Positions 1 to 8,800 of a stretch of 64,000 nt of DNA are shown here, piece by piece. The position numbers and the translations under genes are program-made. Numbering within the stretch: position 1 is the first letter of the stretch; the number at the start of each line of letters is the position of its first letter. Source of the DNA: Paenibacillus sp. HB172176 (lineage in GTDB: Bacteria > Bacillota > Bacilli > Paenibacillales > Paenibacillaceae). Location: NCBI RefSeq assembly GCF_011947265.1, contig NZ_JAATHD010000004.1, forward strand, positions 62,001 to 126,000. The letters are read 5' to 3'. The notes beneath the pieces are model-generated. The model did not search any database. It had not been told where the DNA came from and was given only the letters and a program-made list of their open reading frames with translations.

Positions 1-20
1 ATGGACGGGGTGAACGAGAA

Positions 21-3000
21 ATGGTGAAGAAGCTGCGAAAAGAGTTTGGATTATTCCTGATCCTTACCCTGCTCCTCAGTGCATTTGCGCCGCTGACTCC
101 TGCGTCTGCAATGCCAGATCCTACTCCACAAGAGGTGACGGCAACGGATTCTGTTACCTTCGCGACCTATATGGCGAATCCCGGCGTTTCCGTCATTAAC
201 TTGGTCGGAACGGAAACTTACGAATACGGCGGCGGCACGGTTGACCGGCCTCTGACGATCAACGGGAATGGCGCTTCCATCACCGTTACTGGCGGTGTCT
301 CGGGAGTCAGCTTTACGCGTTCGTTTGATGGAGGGGTGGATCCGTATGCAAATGTGAACTCATTTTTGTATGTGGACGGCACCGGTGACTTGACTATCAA
401 TGATGTGCTCCTCCAGGGTGAACAAGATTTAATGCTGTTTAGCGTTATTGGGGTAAAATCGGGCGGCAAGCTGGCGGCTGACCATATCGAGATGGACAAT
501 TTCTTCAATAACAGTGATTACTTGACTGGCGGAGGGACAAATGAAAAACAGTTGAGCTTCGGCATCTTGCTGGAGAACGGCTCTATGGCGACGGTGCAGA
601 ACAGCACTTTCGGCTCCGGCAATGCGTTCCGTCAGGCCATTAGTGTTTATGGCGACGCGAACATCTTGAATAATACGTTCGAAGGGACGTTGTACCCCGG
701 AAGGCTTCGTTATACGGATGGCTACGAATATGCGATATATACGTATGGCGGCGATATTACCATTCGAGGCAATCAGATCAGCGGCTATGACAGCACGAAC
801 CAGCCGGGTTACAGAAGCGGTGCCATTTGCTTGATCGCCTTCTATGACTCGTCCGTGATTATTGAAGGCAACACGTTGACGGATAACGGCGACAGCTTTG
901 GCGTTACGGGGGTATGGTCCGGACTGGCTGAAGGCTCGTTGACCATTAACGGACGTTTGCTTGTCGACGATTCGTTCCAATACCCAACCGACGAGGAGAT
1001 TACGGCCTGCGAAGACAATGGAGAATGCACCGATCCATACGATTTCGAGAACCTATGGTCCATAGGCGAATCGCTAATGCAGAGCAATACGTCAACGCAT
1101 CCGAATTATCCGTATGGCGGCAATGTATTAATCATGCTGGATCAGGATGATGAGGTCGAAATTGACGGGGGATTCGCTGTGCTTGGCGGATATTTGTCTC
1201 CGGTGTTGACGTTGGTCGATCAGGATGAGAATTGGGCGGAGCTGGCGTTCTCAACTGATGAAGAAATCAAAAAAATACTAAAAGAAGCGGTCAGTGTACG
1301 TATTGAGAAGAAGGTTGGGAACGACTGGGTTGCGGCTGGACCTCAAATCGATTTGACCGACCTTATTAATGATAATGCCGATTTGACGACGCGTATTGAG
1401 GGCTTGACGCCGGGGCAGGATTATACGCTTCGCTTGAAAATGATTCATCAATCTTATGTGGAACCTTCTGTTCCCTTGGAAGAATATGATGAAAATCAAA
1501 GAAATCTCATCACCTATTCCGGAACGATCATAGTAGATAAGACTCCGCCTGCAGCGCCAGTGATCACCTCGCCTGTAGACGGAACTTCAAGAACGAACCG
1601 CCGACCAGTCGTGGAAGGAACGGCGGAGCCAGGCAGCGCGGTGACGTTGACGATTGACGGTACAGAGTACAGTTTGACGGCGGGCAGCGACGGCAAATGG
1701 AGCTATACGCCGACGAATAACCTCGATATCGGAACGCATACTTTCTCGGCTTATGCAACGGATGCGGTCGGCAATGTCGGACCTGTCTCCTCTGAAATTC
1801 AATTGAGGATTTACGTTCCTGCTTCCGTACCTGTTGAAGAGACCGATGACTCGTCCGGCATCGACATTCTCGTCAACGGCAAGGTTGAGAATGCCGGGAC
1901 AGCGGTAACGACCGAGGAGAATGGCCGTTCAGTGACAACGGTAACAGTCGATCCGGACAAGCTGAAGGATAAGCTGGAAGAGGAAGGGCAGAACGCCATT
2001 GTCATTATCCCGGTAAAGACAGGAGCGGACGAGGTTATCGGCGAGCTTGACGGACTGATGGTTCAGCAGATGGCGGAACAATCCGCAGTGCTGGTCATAC
2101 AGACGGAGCTGGGCTCTTACACGCTGCCTGCGGGGCTTATTGATATCGAGAATGTGAAAGCTCAGCTTGATCAAGAAGCCGATTTGAAAGAGATTAAGCT
2201 TCAAGTGACAATTTCGTCTCCTACATTGGAGCAGCAGGAAGCTGCTGAGCAAGCAGCTTTAGACAGCGGGGTGGAGCTCGCTGGCGCACCGGTTAACTTC
2301 ACAGTAAAGGCTTCTTATGGAGATCAGATTGTAGAAATTACGGAATTTCCCCAATATGTAGAGCGTGCAATCGCTATACCGAGTGATATTGATAGCAGCC
2401 GTATTACGACGGGTGTTGTTATCGAGGCGGACGGAACGATGCGCCATGTGCCGACCAAGATTTTTCAAGCTGACGGTCAAGATTGGGCGCAAATCAACAG
2501 CTTGACGAACAGTCTATACGCGATAGTCTGGAATCCGCTGGAGTTTCCCGATGTGGCGGGTCATTGGTCGCAGGCTGCAGTAAACGACATGGGATCTCGA
2601 CTAATTGTGGAAGGCGATGGAAGCGGGAATTTTGATGGGGAACGTTCGATCACCCGCGCTGAATTCGCGGCCAGTCTCGTACGGGCGCTTGGTTTGTCCG
2701 TGGCTGCTCAATCGGATTCGAGTTTCCAAGATGTGCTGGAGACAGACTGGTTTGCAGGCGCGGTCGGGGAGGCCTATGCATACGGCTTGATTCAAGGCTT
2801 TGAAGACGGCAGCTTCCGTCCGGATGAGGCGATTACTCGCCAAGAAGCGATGAAGATGCTGGCAAAGGCTATGGCGCTGACAGGGCTGCAAGAGGCGCTT
2901 TCCTTGCAATCTGACGAGCAAATTCTAAGCCGCTTCGAGGATTCGGAAGCTGTGGCCGGCTGGGCGAGCGGCAGCATTGCGGATTGTGTAGCAGCAGGTC

Positions 3001-3107
3001 TTGTAGAAGGCAGAGGAGGCAATAGCATCGCTCCTCTTGAGAACATTACGAGAGCAGAAACGGCTGAGCTCCTTCAACGGCTTCTGCAGCAATCCAATTT
3101 GATATAA
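21..3107 (+). CDS. SLH-anchored right-handed beta-helix surface protein
   Basis: A 1028-residue exported protein. The first 31 residues form a signal peptide (basic VKKLRKEF, then a hydrophobic stretch ending in ASA). Residues about 60-430 are short beta-strand repeats rich in G, N and T (patterns such as NILNNTF, ITIRGNQIS, VIIEGNTL) typical of parallel beta-helix carbohydrate-active or adhesive proteins. Residues about 520-600 are an Ig-like unit (APVITSPVDGT to YATDAVGNVG) closely resembling units of the giant protein at 5819-11815. Residues about 840-1028 hold three SLH motifs (FPDVAGHWSQAAV, FQDVLETDWFAGAV, the last degenerate) that bind pyruvylated cell-wall polymer. A GGGGTG ribosome site precedes the ATG, but the frame is open to the window edge, so an upstream start cannot be excluded. 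A strong terminator follows. Catalytic activity is not evident; substrate unknown. Confidence 0.85.
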   Translation: MVKKLRKEFGLFLILTLLLSAFAPLTPASAMPDPTPQEVTATDSVTFATYMANPGVSVINLVGTETYEYGGGTVDRPLTINGNGASITVTGGVSGVSFTRSFDGGVDPYANVNSFLYVDGTGDLTINDVLLQGEQDLMLFSVIGVKSGGKLAADHIEMDNFFNNSDYLTGGGTNEKQLSFGILLENGSMATVQNSTFGSGNAFRQAISVYGDANILNNTFEGTLYPGRLRYTDGYEYAIYTYGGDITIRGNQISGYDSTNQPGYRSGAICLIAFYDSSVIIEGNTLTDNGDSFGVTGVWSGLAEGSLTINGRLLVDDSFQYPTDEEITACEDNGECTDPYDFENLWSIGESLMQSNTSTHPNYPYGGNVLIMLDQDDEVEIDGGFAVLGGYLSPVLTLVDQDENWAELAFSTDEEIKKILKEAVSVRIEKKVGNDWVAAGPQIDLTDLINDNADLTTRIEGLTPGQDYTLRLKMIHQSYVEPSVPLEEYDENQRNLITYSGTIIVDKTPPAAPVITSPVDGTSRTNRRPVVEGTAEPGSAVTLTIDGTEYSLTAGSDGKWSYTPTNNLDIGTHTFSAYATDAVGNVGPVSSEIQLRIYVPASVPVEETDDSSGIDILVNGKVENAGTAVTTEENGRSVTTVTVDPDKLKDKLEEEGQNAIVIIPVKTGADEVIGELDGLMVQQMAEQSAVLVIQTELGSYTLPAGLIDIENVKAQLDQEADLKEIKLQVTISSPTLEQQEAAEQAALDSGVELAGAPVNFTVKASYGDQIVEITEFPQYVERAIAIPSDIDSSRITTGVVIEADGTMRHVPTKIFQADGQDWAQINSLTNSLYAIVWNPLEFPDVAGHWSQAAVNDMGSRLIVEGDGSGNFDGERSITRAEFAASLVRALGLSVAAQSDSSFQDVLETDWFAGAVGEAYAYGLIQGFEDGSFRPDEAITRQEAMKMLAKAMALTGLQEALSLQSDEQILSRFEDSEAVAGWASGSIADCVAAGLVEGRGGNSIAPLENITRAETAELLQRLLQQSNLI

Positions 3108-3127
3108 AGGCATATGAAAGATATGAA

Positions 3128-3175
3128 AGGATCTCAGTGTCCGCCGTACAGCGGACACTGAGATCCTCTTTTTAT
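3128..3175 (+). terminator. Rho-independent terminator after the SLH beta-helix gene
   Basis: A perfect 17-bp stem (3128-3144 with 3151-3167) around a six-base loop is followed by CTTTTTATT. It begins 20 bases after the stop codon at 3107. Confidence 0.9.
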
Positions 3176-3275
3176 TCTAAGCGTATAAGTTGCGTTTTAT
3201 CCAAGCTTGCAATTGTCTGGCAGTGTTACACGCTTCGCCTCCAGAGGACTGCGCAGCAGCTTCACCTTGGTCCAT

Positions 3276-3575
3276 CTAAACATGCTTCCAAGACGTATCC
3301 TTGCCGGAAATCGGGCATACGGGAAAGGTTTTCCCGACGCTTAGCTCGGCCTCTTGTCCTTCATTGCTCACATATTTGCCTGATGCGGTTACCTCTTCGC
3401 CCGTCTTATGCTCGTGATCCATGTGGCGCCAATTTGTTGCCTGCTTGGTAATGGGACAATCCGGGAACACATCTCCCGCCTGCAGCTCCTTGATTTCTCC
3501 CGACACACAAACATACTTTCCGCTTTCTTCTACAGTATCACCTGTTTTATATTGCTTCTCCGTGACTGCGCTCAT
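3276..3575 (-). CDS. Small protein of two tandem YjzC-like repeats
   Basis: 99 residues, cytosolic, made of two copies of a roughly 43-residue unit: TG-x-x-V-x-x-SGKYV, a short gap, EL-x-x-G-x-x-FP-x-CPI and a closing W-[KR]-H. The second copy starts near residue 57. Each copy keeps one Cys in CPI. The spacing of SGKYV, a G, an L-x-x-G and FP recalls the small Bacillus YjzC family, but normal YjzC has one unit and no CPI, so the assignment is tentative and the function unknown. An AAAGGAGC ribosome site sits about 8 bases before the ATG. It is a single-gene unit convergent with the SLH gene on its left and divergent from the lipoprotein gene on its right. Confidence 0.7.
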   Translation of the reverse strand: MSAVTEKQYKTGDTVEESGKYVCVSGEIKELQAGDVFPDCPITKQATNWRHMDHEHKTGEEVTASGKYVSNEGQEAELSVGKTFPVCPISGKDTSWKHV

Positions 3576-3771
3576 CGCGAACAGCTCCTTTAGGAAAATC
3601 GTGGATTCCCGCCGACAGGGAAGAGTCTCCTTGTATTCGGGTATTTAGAAGATACACTCTTTCCTCTGAAACGAAACGCGGGGATGCCAATACTGAGGAA
3701 TTATTAATATTGGAAGCTGGAGACGCCTCAGTCCTGTATAATGGTAAAAAAACACAGGCGGGAGTGGTGAT

Positions 3772-4284
3772 GTGCGAGATTTAATGAGTCGATGGAGTTG
3801 GAGCAGCCTAAGAAGTTGGCGCTGGCATTGGACCAAAGCCGGTGTCACGGTGGGAATCGTACTTGTGTTAATGCTCTTATCCACCGCATGCGGCAGCGTT
3901 GAGAGGACTGAACATATCGAAAGCTTCACGATTGAAAATTCAGAAAAACAGGACAATGGGATGTTCGAAGTGACTGGTTACAAGAAGGTAAACTCTGTAT
4001 CCCTAATTGAAGAGAGCGACAACCATATGGAGTCCGATGTGAAGATGGTGGAGGACTACTATAATTCAGACGGCATTTTTTTGAAATCGATATTCACATA
4101 TGGCCATGGTACTCTATCCAAGCTAACCAGAGCGACAGACTCTGATGAACAGAAGCTTGAGCTCAGCGAGCCTTCGACCATATTAGCTCCGGATTTAGAG
4201 GGAGATAATTTTAAAGGGGTGGAGCTGACCGCAGAGGAGAAAGTACGAGTGAAGGAGCATGTGTTATCATTTATGGAGGATTGA
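3772..4284 (+). CDS. Small membrane-anchored lipoprotein, function unknown
   Basis: 170 residues. The N-terminus is odd: a Trp-rich basic segment (WSWSSLRSWRWHW) precedes a hydrophobic stretch ending in the lipobox LSTAC, with the lipidated Cys at residue 40. The mature part is acidic and hydrophilic, with no family I recognise. The start is taken as GTG at 3772 because GGAG at 3761-3764 is correctly spaced; ATG at 3784 would shorten the leader by four residues. The stop codon overlaps the -35 box of the next gene. Probably an extracytoplasmic lipoprotein; partner and role unknown. Confidence 0.65.
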   Translation: MRDLMSRWSWSSLRSWRWHWTKAGVTVGIVLVLMLLSTACGSVERTEHIESFTIENSEKQDNGMFEVTGYKKVNSVSLIEESDNHMESDVKMVEDYYNSDGIFLKSIFTYGHGTLSKLTRATDSDEQKLELSEPSTILAPDLEGDNFKGVELTAEEKVRVKEHVLSFMED

Positions 4285-4309
4285 GTACTTATTCCGAATA
4301 TGATATAAT
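4281..4309 (+). promoter_or_regulatory. Sigma-A promoter of the XRE regulator gene
   Basis: TTGAGT at 4281-4286, a 17-base spacer and a perfect TATAAT at 4304-4309 lie about 50 bases upstream of the ATG at 4363. The -35 box overlaps the stop codon of the preceding lipoprotein gene. Confidence 0.6.
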
Positions 4310-4331
4310 TTATGCTGTAATCGATATAATT
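4302..4331 (+). promoter_or_regulatory. Direct repeat GATATAATT over the XRE promoter
   Basis: The 9-mer GATATAATT occurs at 4302-4310 and again at 4323-4331, exactly 21 bp apart (two helical turns). The first copy contains the -10 box; the second lies just past the expected start of transcription. This is a suitable geometry for binding by the XRE protein encoded immediately downstream. AT-rich sequence could repeat by chance. Confidence 0.35.
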
Positions 4332-4362
4332 ATCGTTATATGGAAAGAATGGAGGATTGAAG

Positions 4363-4650
4363 ATGAAATTTGATGATTTTATGCATGAGATTGGTGAAAC
4401 CACAATTGAAGCAGAAACGATTCGGCAAATAGCACGCATGGTTTCTGACATTGTAAAACGTCGGAAGATGCTTGGATTAACTCAGGATGAAGTTGCCAAG
4501 AGAGCCGGTTTAACCCAAGCGCAGATAGCGCGGTTAGAAAACAGTTCTCAAATTCCTAGAGTGGATACCTTACTTAAAGCAGCTATTGCTCTTGGCATGA
4601 ACATTCAATTAAATGAGACTGATGAGCAAGCTGTCGCATTAATCAACTAG
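4363..4650 (+). CDS. XRE-family helix-turn-helix regulator (solitary antitoxin-like)
   Basis: 95 residues. Residues about 27-82 form a Cro/CI-type HTH (KRRKMLGLTQDEVAKRAGLT, then QIARLENS and PRVDTLLKAAIALGM). The long N-terminal helix before the HTH and the overall size match HigA-type antitoxins and small phage-like repressors. No toxin-sized gene lies on either side, so it is either an orphan antitoxin or an ordinary repressor. The start is ATG 4363, with GGAGG at 4351-4355; the longer frame begins at TTG 4357, too close to that site. Its own promoter contains a 9-bp direct repeat, so autoregulation is likely. A CAGTTG/CAACTG hairpin follows the stop at 4651-4667. Confidence 0.8.
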   Translation: MKFDDFMHEIGETTIEAETIRQIARMVSDIVKRRKMLGLTQDEVAKRAGLTQAQIARLENSSQIPRVDTLLKAAIALGMNIQLNETDEQAVALIN

Positions 4651-4740
4651 CAGTTGTCATCCAACTGCAACCTTATCTTCACGTTCCTTTAATGTTGGGG
4701 GCTTATAATGAAGACAACCCCCTTTTGATAGTATATAAAT

Positions 4741-4776
4741 GAGACCCGCGGCTCGAAAGCTGCGGGTCTCTGTTTG
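4741..4776. terminator. Hairpin terminator between convergent genes
   Basis: A 13-bp stem (4741-4753 with 4758-4770, one G-U pair) with the loop CGAA. The plus-strand tail is TGTTTGTT; the minus-strand tail is ATTTATATA. It can serve both the XRE gene and the convergent polyphosphate kinase gene. Confidence 0.7.
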
Positions 4777-4832
4777 TTCAATCGCGACTGCGAGTATAGT
4801 CTGCCGGCAGGCCGGCAAATGTCTTGATTATG

Positions 4833-5636
4833 TCAGCTGTTGCTGGAATCTGAGGCGTTCAGATCTATCTGCGGATATTCAAGCTTCAGCTCCTTCAGCG
4901 TATGAACGATGATTTTCAGCGTAAGATAGTCACGGAACCAACGGTTATTGGCAGGCACGACATACCAGGGGGTCTTCTTGGTAGAGGTGGCCTCGAACGC
5001 CGCTACATAGGCTTTCTGGTAAGCGTCCCAATAGCGCCGCTCCTCCAGATCACTGGGATCAAACTTCCACAGCTTCTCCGGATTTTCCATGCGATCGTTG
5101 ATTTTCTGCAATTGAAAGTCCTTGTCGATGTGAAGGAAGAGCTTGATGAGGACAATACCGCTGTCCGAGAGCAGCTTCTCGAAATGCTGGATATGCTTCA
5201 GGCGCTTGTCCGCTTCCTTATCGTCGATGAGTTGATGCACGCGGGTAATAAGAACATCCTCGTAGTAAGAGCGGTTGAACGCCGTCATATAGCCTTTGGG
5301 CGGAGTTACTTTATGCGCGCGCCAGAGAAAATCGTGAGCGGCTTCGTCGCCGGTTGGCTTCTTGAAGCTCTCCGCGCGGAAGCCTTGCGGATTCAGCCCC
5401 GCCAGTGTTTTCTTAATGACGCCGTCCTTGCCGCTGCAATCCATGCCCTGAAACAGAATAAGAACGCCGTTCGTCTTGGAGGCGAACAGTCTCTCCTGAA
5501 TATCCTCGAGCTCTTCCTTCAACTGCTCGAATTCTTCTTTAATCTCATCCTTGTCGGCAATGCCCGCGGTATCCTCGGGATCAAAGCCGGTGAGCGACAT
5601 CTTCGACTTCTTGTCCAAGCGGTATTTTTTCAGCAT
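4833..5636 (-). CDS. ppk2: Polyphosphate kinase 2 (PPK2 family, class III-like)
   Basis: 267 residues, cytosolic. PPK2 enzymes transfer phosphate from inorganic polyphosphate to nucleotides; class III members can use AMP as well as ADP. The Walker A loop GMDCSGKDG lies at residues 64-72, followed by KKTLAGLNPQGF, the lid region FKKPTGDEAAHDFLWRAHK (about 91-109) and the Walker B region FNRSYYEDVL (about 120-129), all hallmarks of the family. The length is normal for single-domain PPK2. The C-terminal WYVVPANNRWFRDYL block is also typical. The AT-rich region upstream separates it from the divergent giant SLH gene; it appears monocistronic. No functional link with the sugar genes is apparent. 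Confidence 0.93.
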   Translation of the reverse strand: MLKKYRLDKKSKMSLTGFDPEDTAGIADKDEIKEEFEQLKEELEDIQERLFASKTNGVLILFQGMDCSGKDGVIKKTLAGLNPQGFRAESFKKPTGDEAAHDFLWRAHKVTPPKGYMTAFNRSYYEDVLITRVHQLIDDKEADKRLKHIQHFEKLLSDSGIVLIKLFLHIDKDFQLQKINDRMENPEKLWKFDPSDLEERRYWDAYQKAYVAAFEATSTKKTPWYVVPANNRWFRDYLTLKIIVHTLKELKLEYPQIDLNASDSSNS

Positions 5637-5743
5637 AATCTTCCTTCCTTTCTATCGAAATTCTCTCTCCTCCATCCTACTTCAAAGCGCCTCTTATGCC
5701 AAATTTCACCACAAAGTTTCATCAAATAGAAAATTCGCATAGT

Positions 5744-5759
5744 TAACTAAAGTTAGTTA
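5744..5759. promoter_or_regulatory. Palindrome TAACTAA-AG-TTAGTTA overlapping a -35 region
   Basis: Seven-base arms with a two-base centre. It overlaps the candidate -35 box at 5757-5762 of the giant SLH gene, the usual place for a repressor site. The same half-site occurs at 59512-59524 (AACTAA-A-TTAGTT). The cognate regulator is unknown. Confidence 0.35.
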
Positions 5760-5785
5760 TGACTGCGCTTGGATTTTGATACAAT
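5757..5785 (+). promoter_or_regulatory. Candidate promoter of the giant SLH gene
   Basis: TTATGA at 5757-5762, a 17-base spacer and TACAAT at 5780-5785, with the extended -10 TG at 5777-5778. It lies about 35 bases upstream of the chosen ATG. The -35 is weak; the extended -10 is the main support. Confidence 0.4.
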
Positions 5786-5818
5786 TTCCCTGCTATTTCT
5801 TGAGAGGGGATGATTCGT

Positions 5819-8800
5819 ATGTTGAATAGATACAGGGGCGGTCTACATATAAGGTTTCTAGTCATGCTGGGAGTCGCCGTCGCGTGTTTGATGATGGGAT
5901 GGACGCAGCAGGCGGACGCGGCGGTGATGGAGGAGCAGCTTCCCGCATCGGCGGATTTGCCGGAGCAGCTGTCTGGTGTTGCGGCAAGCCGCGTGTTCAC
6001 AGGCAATCAGGCTCTCGTTACCGGGGGGCAGACAAATTCGAACGGATTCGCTGCTCATTCTTATATTTTTAATGCGGATAATCAGACTTGGAGTTCATTC
6101 GCTCCCCCGCTGCAACTGAGCTATCACCATCAATCGATATTGAATGATGGTCGAGTGCTGGTAACCGGCGGCAACCAATTCATCAGCGGCATCGGCTATG
6201 TGTACAACAACTCGTCGAGCATCTACAGCATGCTGTATAACACGTGGACAAGCGCCGCCAATTTGCCCGTTACGATGCTGGGCAATTCGCAGAGCACGCT
6301 GCTGGATGGAAGAGTGATGATCGTGGGGGGTTCCGATGAAATATACAGTGCATCGACCAGCGCGACCTATGACAAAGCTTATCTCTATGATCCCGGAACG
6401 AATGCGTGGAGCGAAGCCGCATCGCTGCCGGTTCCTGTCTACGGCGCTGCACAGAGCACGCTGAATGATGGTCGGGTACTGCTGACGGGCGGGCAGAGCG
6501 GATATGCATTATTACACCATTCCTACCTTTATGACCCTGTTGCGAATGCTTGGACAAAGGCGGCAGATTTGCCTTACGAAGGCTCGGATGTGTTCTTCCG
6601 CCATGCTCAGGTGACGCTTGGAAACGGCAAGGTTCTGGTGATGGGTAATTGCAATTATTATCTATACGACCCTGCTTCGAACAGTTGGACGATGGATAGC
6701 GTTAACTCGGGCCATCTCGAGAATGCGAGCATGGTCGTTTTCGGAAATAATGTGTATGTATTCGGGGGCTATAATGATCAAACCTACGAAATGAATCGCC
6801 ATGTGTTTAAGCTAAGCTTTGACTTCAATGCTCCATCGGCACCTACACTGTCGGGGGTTCCGGCAGGTTGGACTGCTCTCTCTGCTTCGATCGGCATTGC
6901 TCCGGGTACGGATGCGGAAACGGGCGTGGATCGGACGGAATACAGTCTCTCCGGAGCGTCAACGCTGGGCTGGACCTTGTACAACAGTGGAGATGTCATC
7001 TCGATTACGAGCAGCGGACAGACGACGATCAGCGCGAGAACGATTGATAAGGCGGGGAATATAAGCAGCCTGGCTACAGGTGTTATCAAAATCGATCAAA
7101 CGCCGCCGACCGCGCCTGCAATCAACCGTTCTTCCTCGTCATGGAGTCCTTCTGCGGTTTCTTTCAGCCTTGGGAGCAGCTCGGACGGAGGAGGTTCGGG
7201 AGTGAGTCGTATGGAGTACAGCCTGTCCGGCGCGAAGACGCAAGGCTGGACCACCTATTCGAGTGCCGTCTCCGTAACGGCTTGGGGTCAAACGACAGTG
7301 CATGCCAGGTCGGTCGACGGAGTAGGCAATGTAAGCTCCGAGAGCGCGGCGGTGATCTTGATTGATAGCGAGGCTCCCGCAGCTCCGACGGTGACGATTG
7401 GGGCGGTCGGCTGGAGCGCGGCCAATGTCAGCGTCTCGGTCGATGACGGCTCGGACACAGGAGGCTCTGGCATAAGTCGTTCCGAGATCAGACTCTCGGG
7501 CGCGGTCAATATGAGCTGGACGACGTACAGCGGCACGATTACGGTCAATGCGGAAGGAACAACGGAGATTGAAGCCAGGACGGTGGATAACGCCGGGAAT
7601 ATCAGTGAACTGGCATCGGCTCAAGTGCGAATTGACAAGACGGCTCCGACCGCTCCGGTTGTCACGCCTTCCGAGACGACATGGACGAACAGCGAATCGG
7701 TGGACGTCGCAATAACAGGCGGAGCGGACGGCGGCTCGGGCGTGAACCGCGTGGAGTACAGCTTGAGCGGAGCGACTACGAAGAGCTGGACGGCCTATTC
7801 CGACGCGCTGACGATTACGGCGGAAGGGGAAACAACGATTTCCGCCCGCGCAATCGACAATGTGGGCAATGTGAGCGGCGTTGCGACGGGCTTGGTTAAG
7901 ATCGACCGAGCCTCTCCGGGCGATCCGGTTATTAGCCCGGCAAGCGGAGGGTGGAGCGCGTCTGCCGTTCAGGTTACTGTTGCTCCTGCTGCCGATAGCG
8001 GCGGATCCGGCGTGAATCGCGTGGAATACAAGCTGTCGGGGGCCATGACGAGGAACTGGACAACCTATTCGGCCGAGTTGACGATAAGCGCGGAGGGCGA
8101 GACGACGATAGAGGCCAGAGCAATTGATAATGCAGGCAATATCAGCGGCATCGCAGTCGCTGCAGAGCGAATTGACGTGAGCAAACCCGACAAGCCGTCA
8201 ATCAGCGGCGGCTCGGAGGAGTGGCAAACCGCGGAGAGCGTTGCCCTAACGGCGGATTCCGGCGCCGACAGCGGCGGCTCGGGCGTGAATCGCGTGGAAT
8301 ATCGGCTGAGCGGGGCTCAGTCTTCGCCATGGACAAGCTATTCCGGGCCAATTGCCGTCACGACCGAGGGCATCACGACGATCGCCGCTAGAGTTGTGGA
8401 TAACGCGGGGAACAGCAGCGATGAAGAGACGACAATGGTGAAGCTGGATTATACGGCGCCAACCGTGCCGGGGGTGCATGCTTCCGCAGCGGAATGGACC
8501 TCCGCCGACGTTAATGTGACTTTGACGCCGGGAACGGACGCGGTCTCCGGCTTGAACGCGACGGAGTACCGTCTCTCTGGCGCGATGACGTCTGATTGGA
8601 CCCCCTATTCGGGCGCGCTGGCGATAACGGCCGAAGGAGAGACGGTTGTCTTCGCTAGATCCGGCGATGCCGCTGGCAATTGGAGCGAGGAAGCGTCGGC
8701 AACGGTCCGCATTGATCGAACGGAGCCGACCGCTCCTGCATTGTCGCCGGAAACGACGGCTTGGACGAATGCGGCAAGCGTTGCCGTTTCGGTGATTGCG

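Noticed and set aside
4902..5729. 275-codon frame opposite PPK2
   Set aside because: PPK2 motifs are unmistakable on the other strand; the antisense product is Leu/Arg-rich noise.
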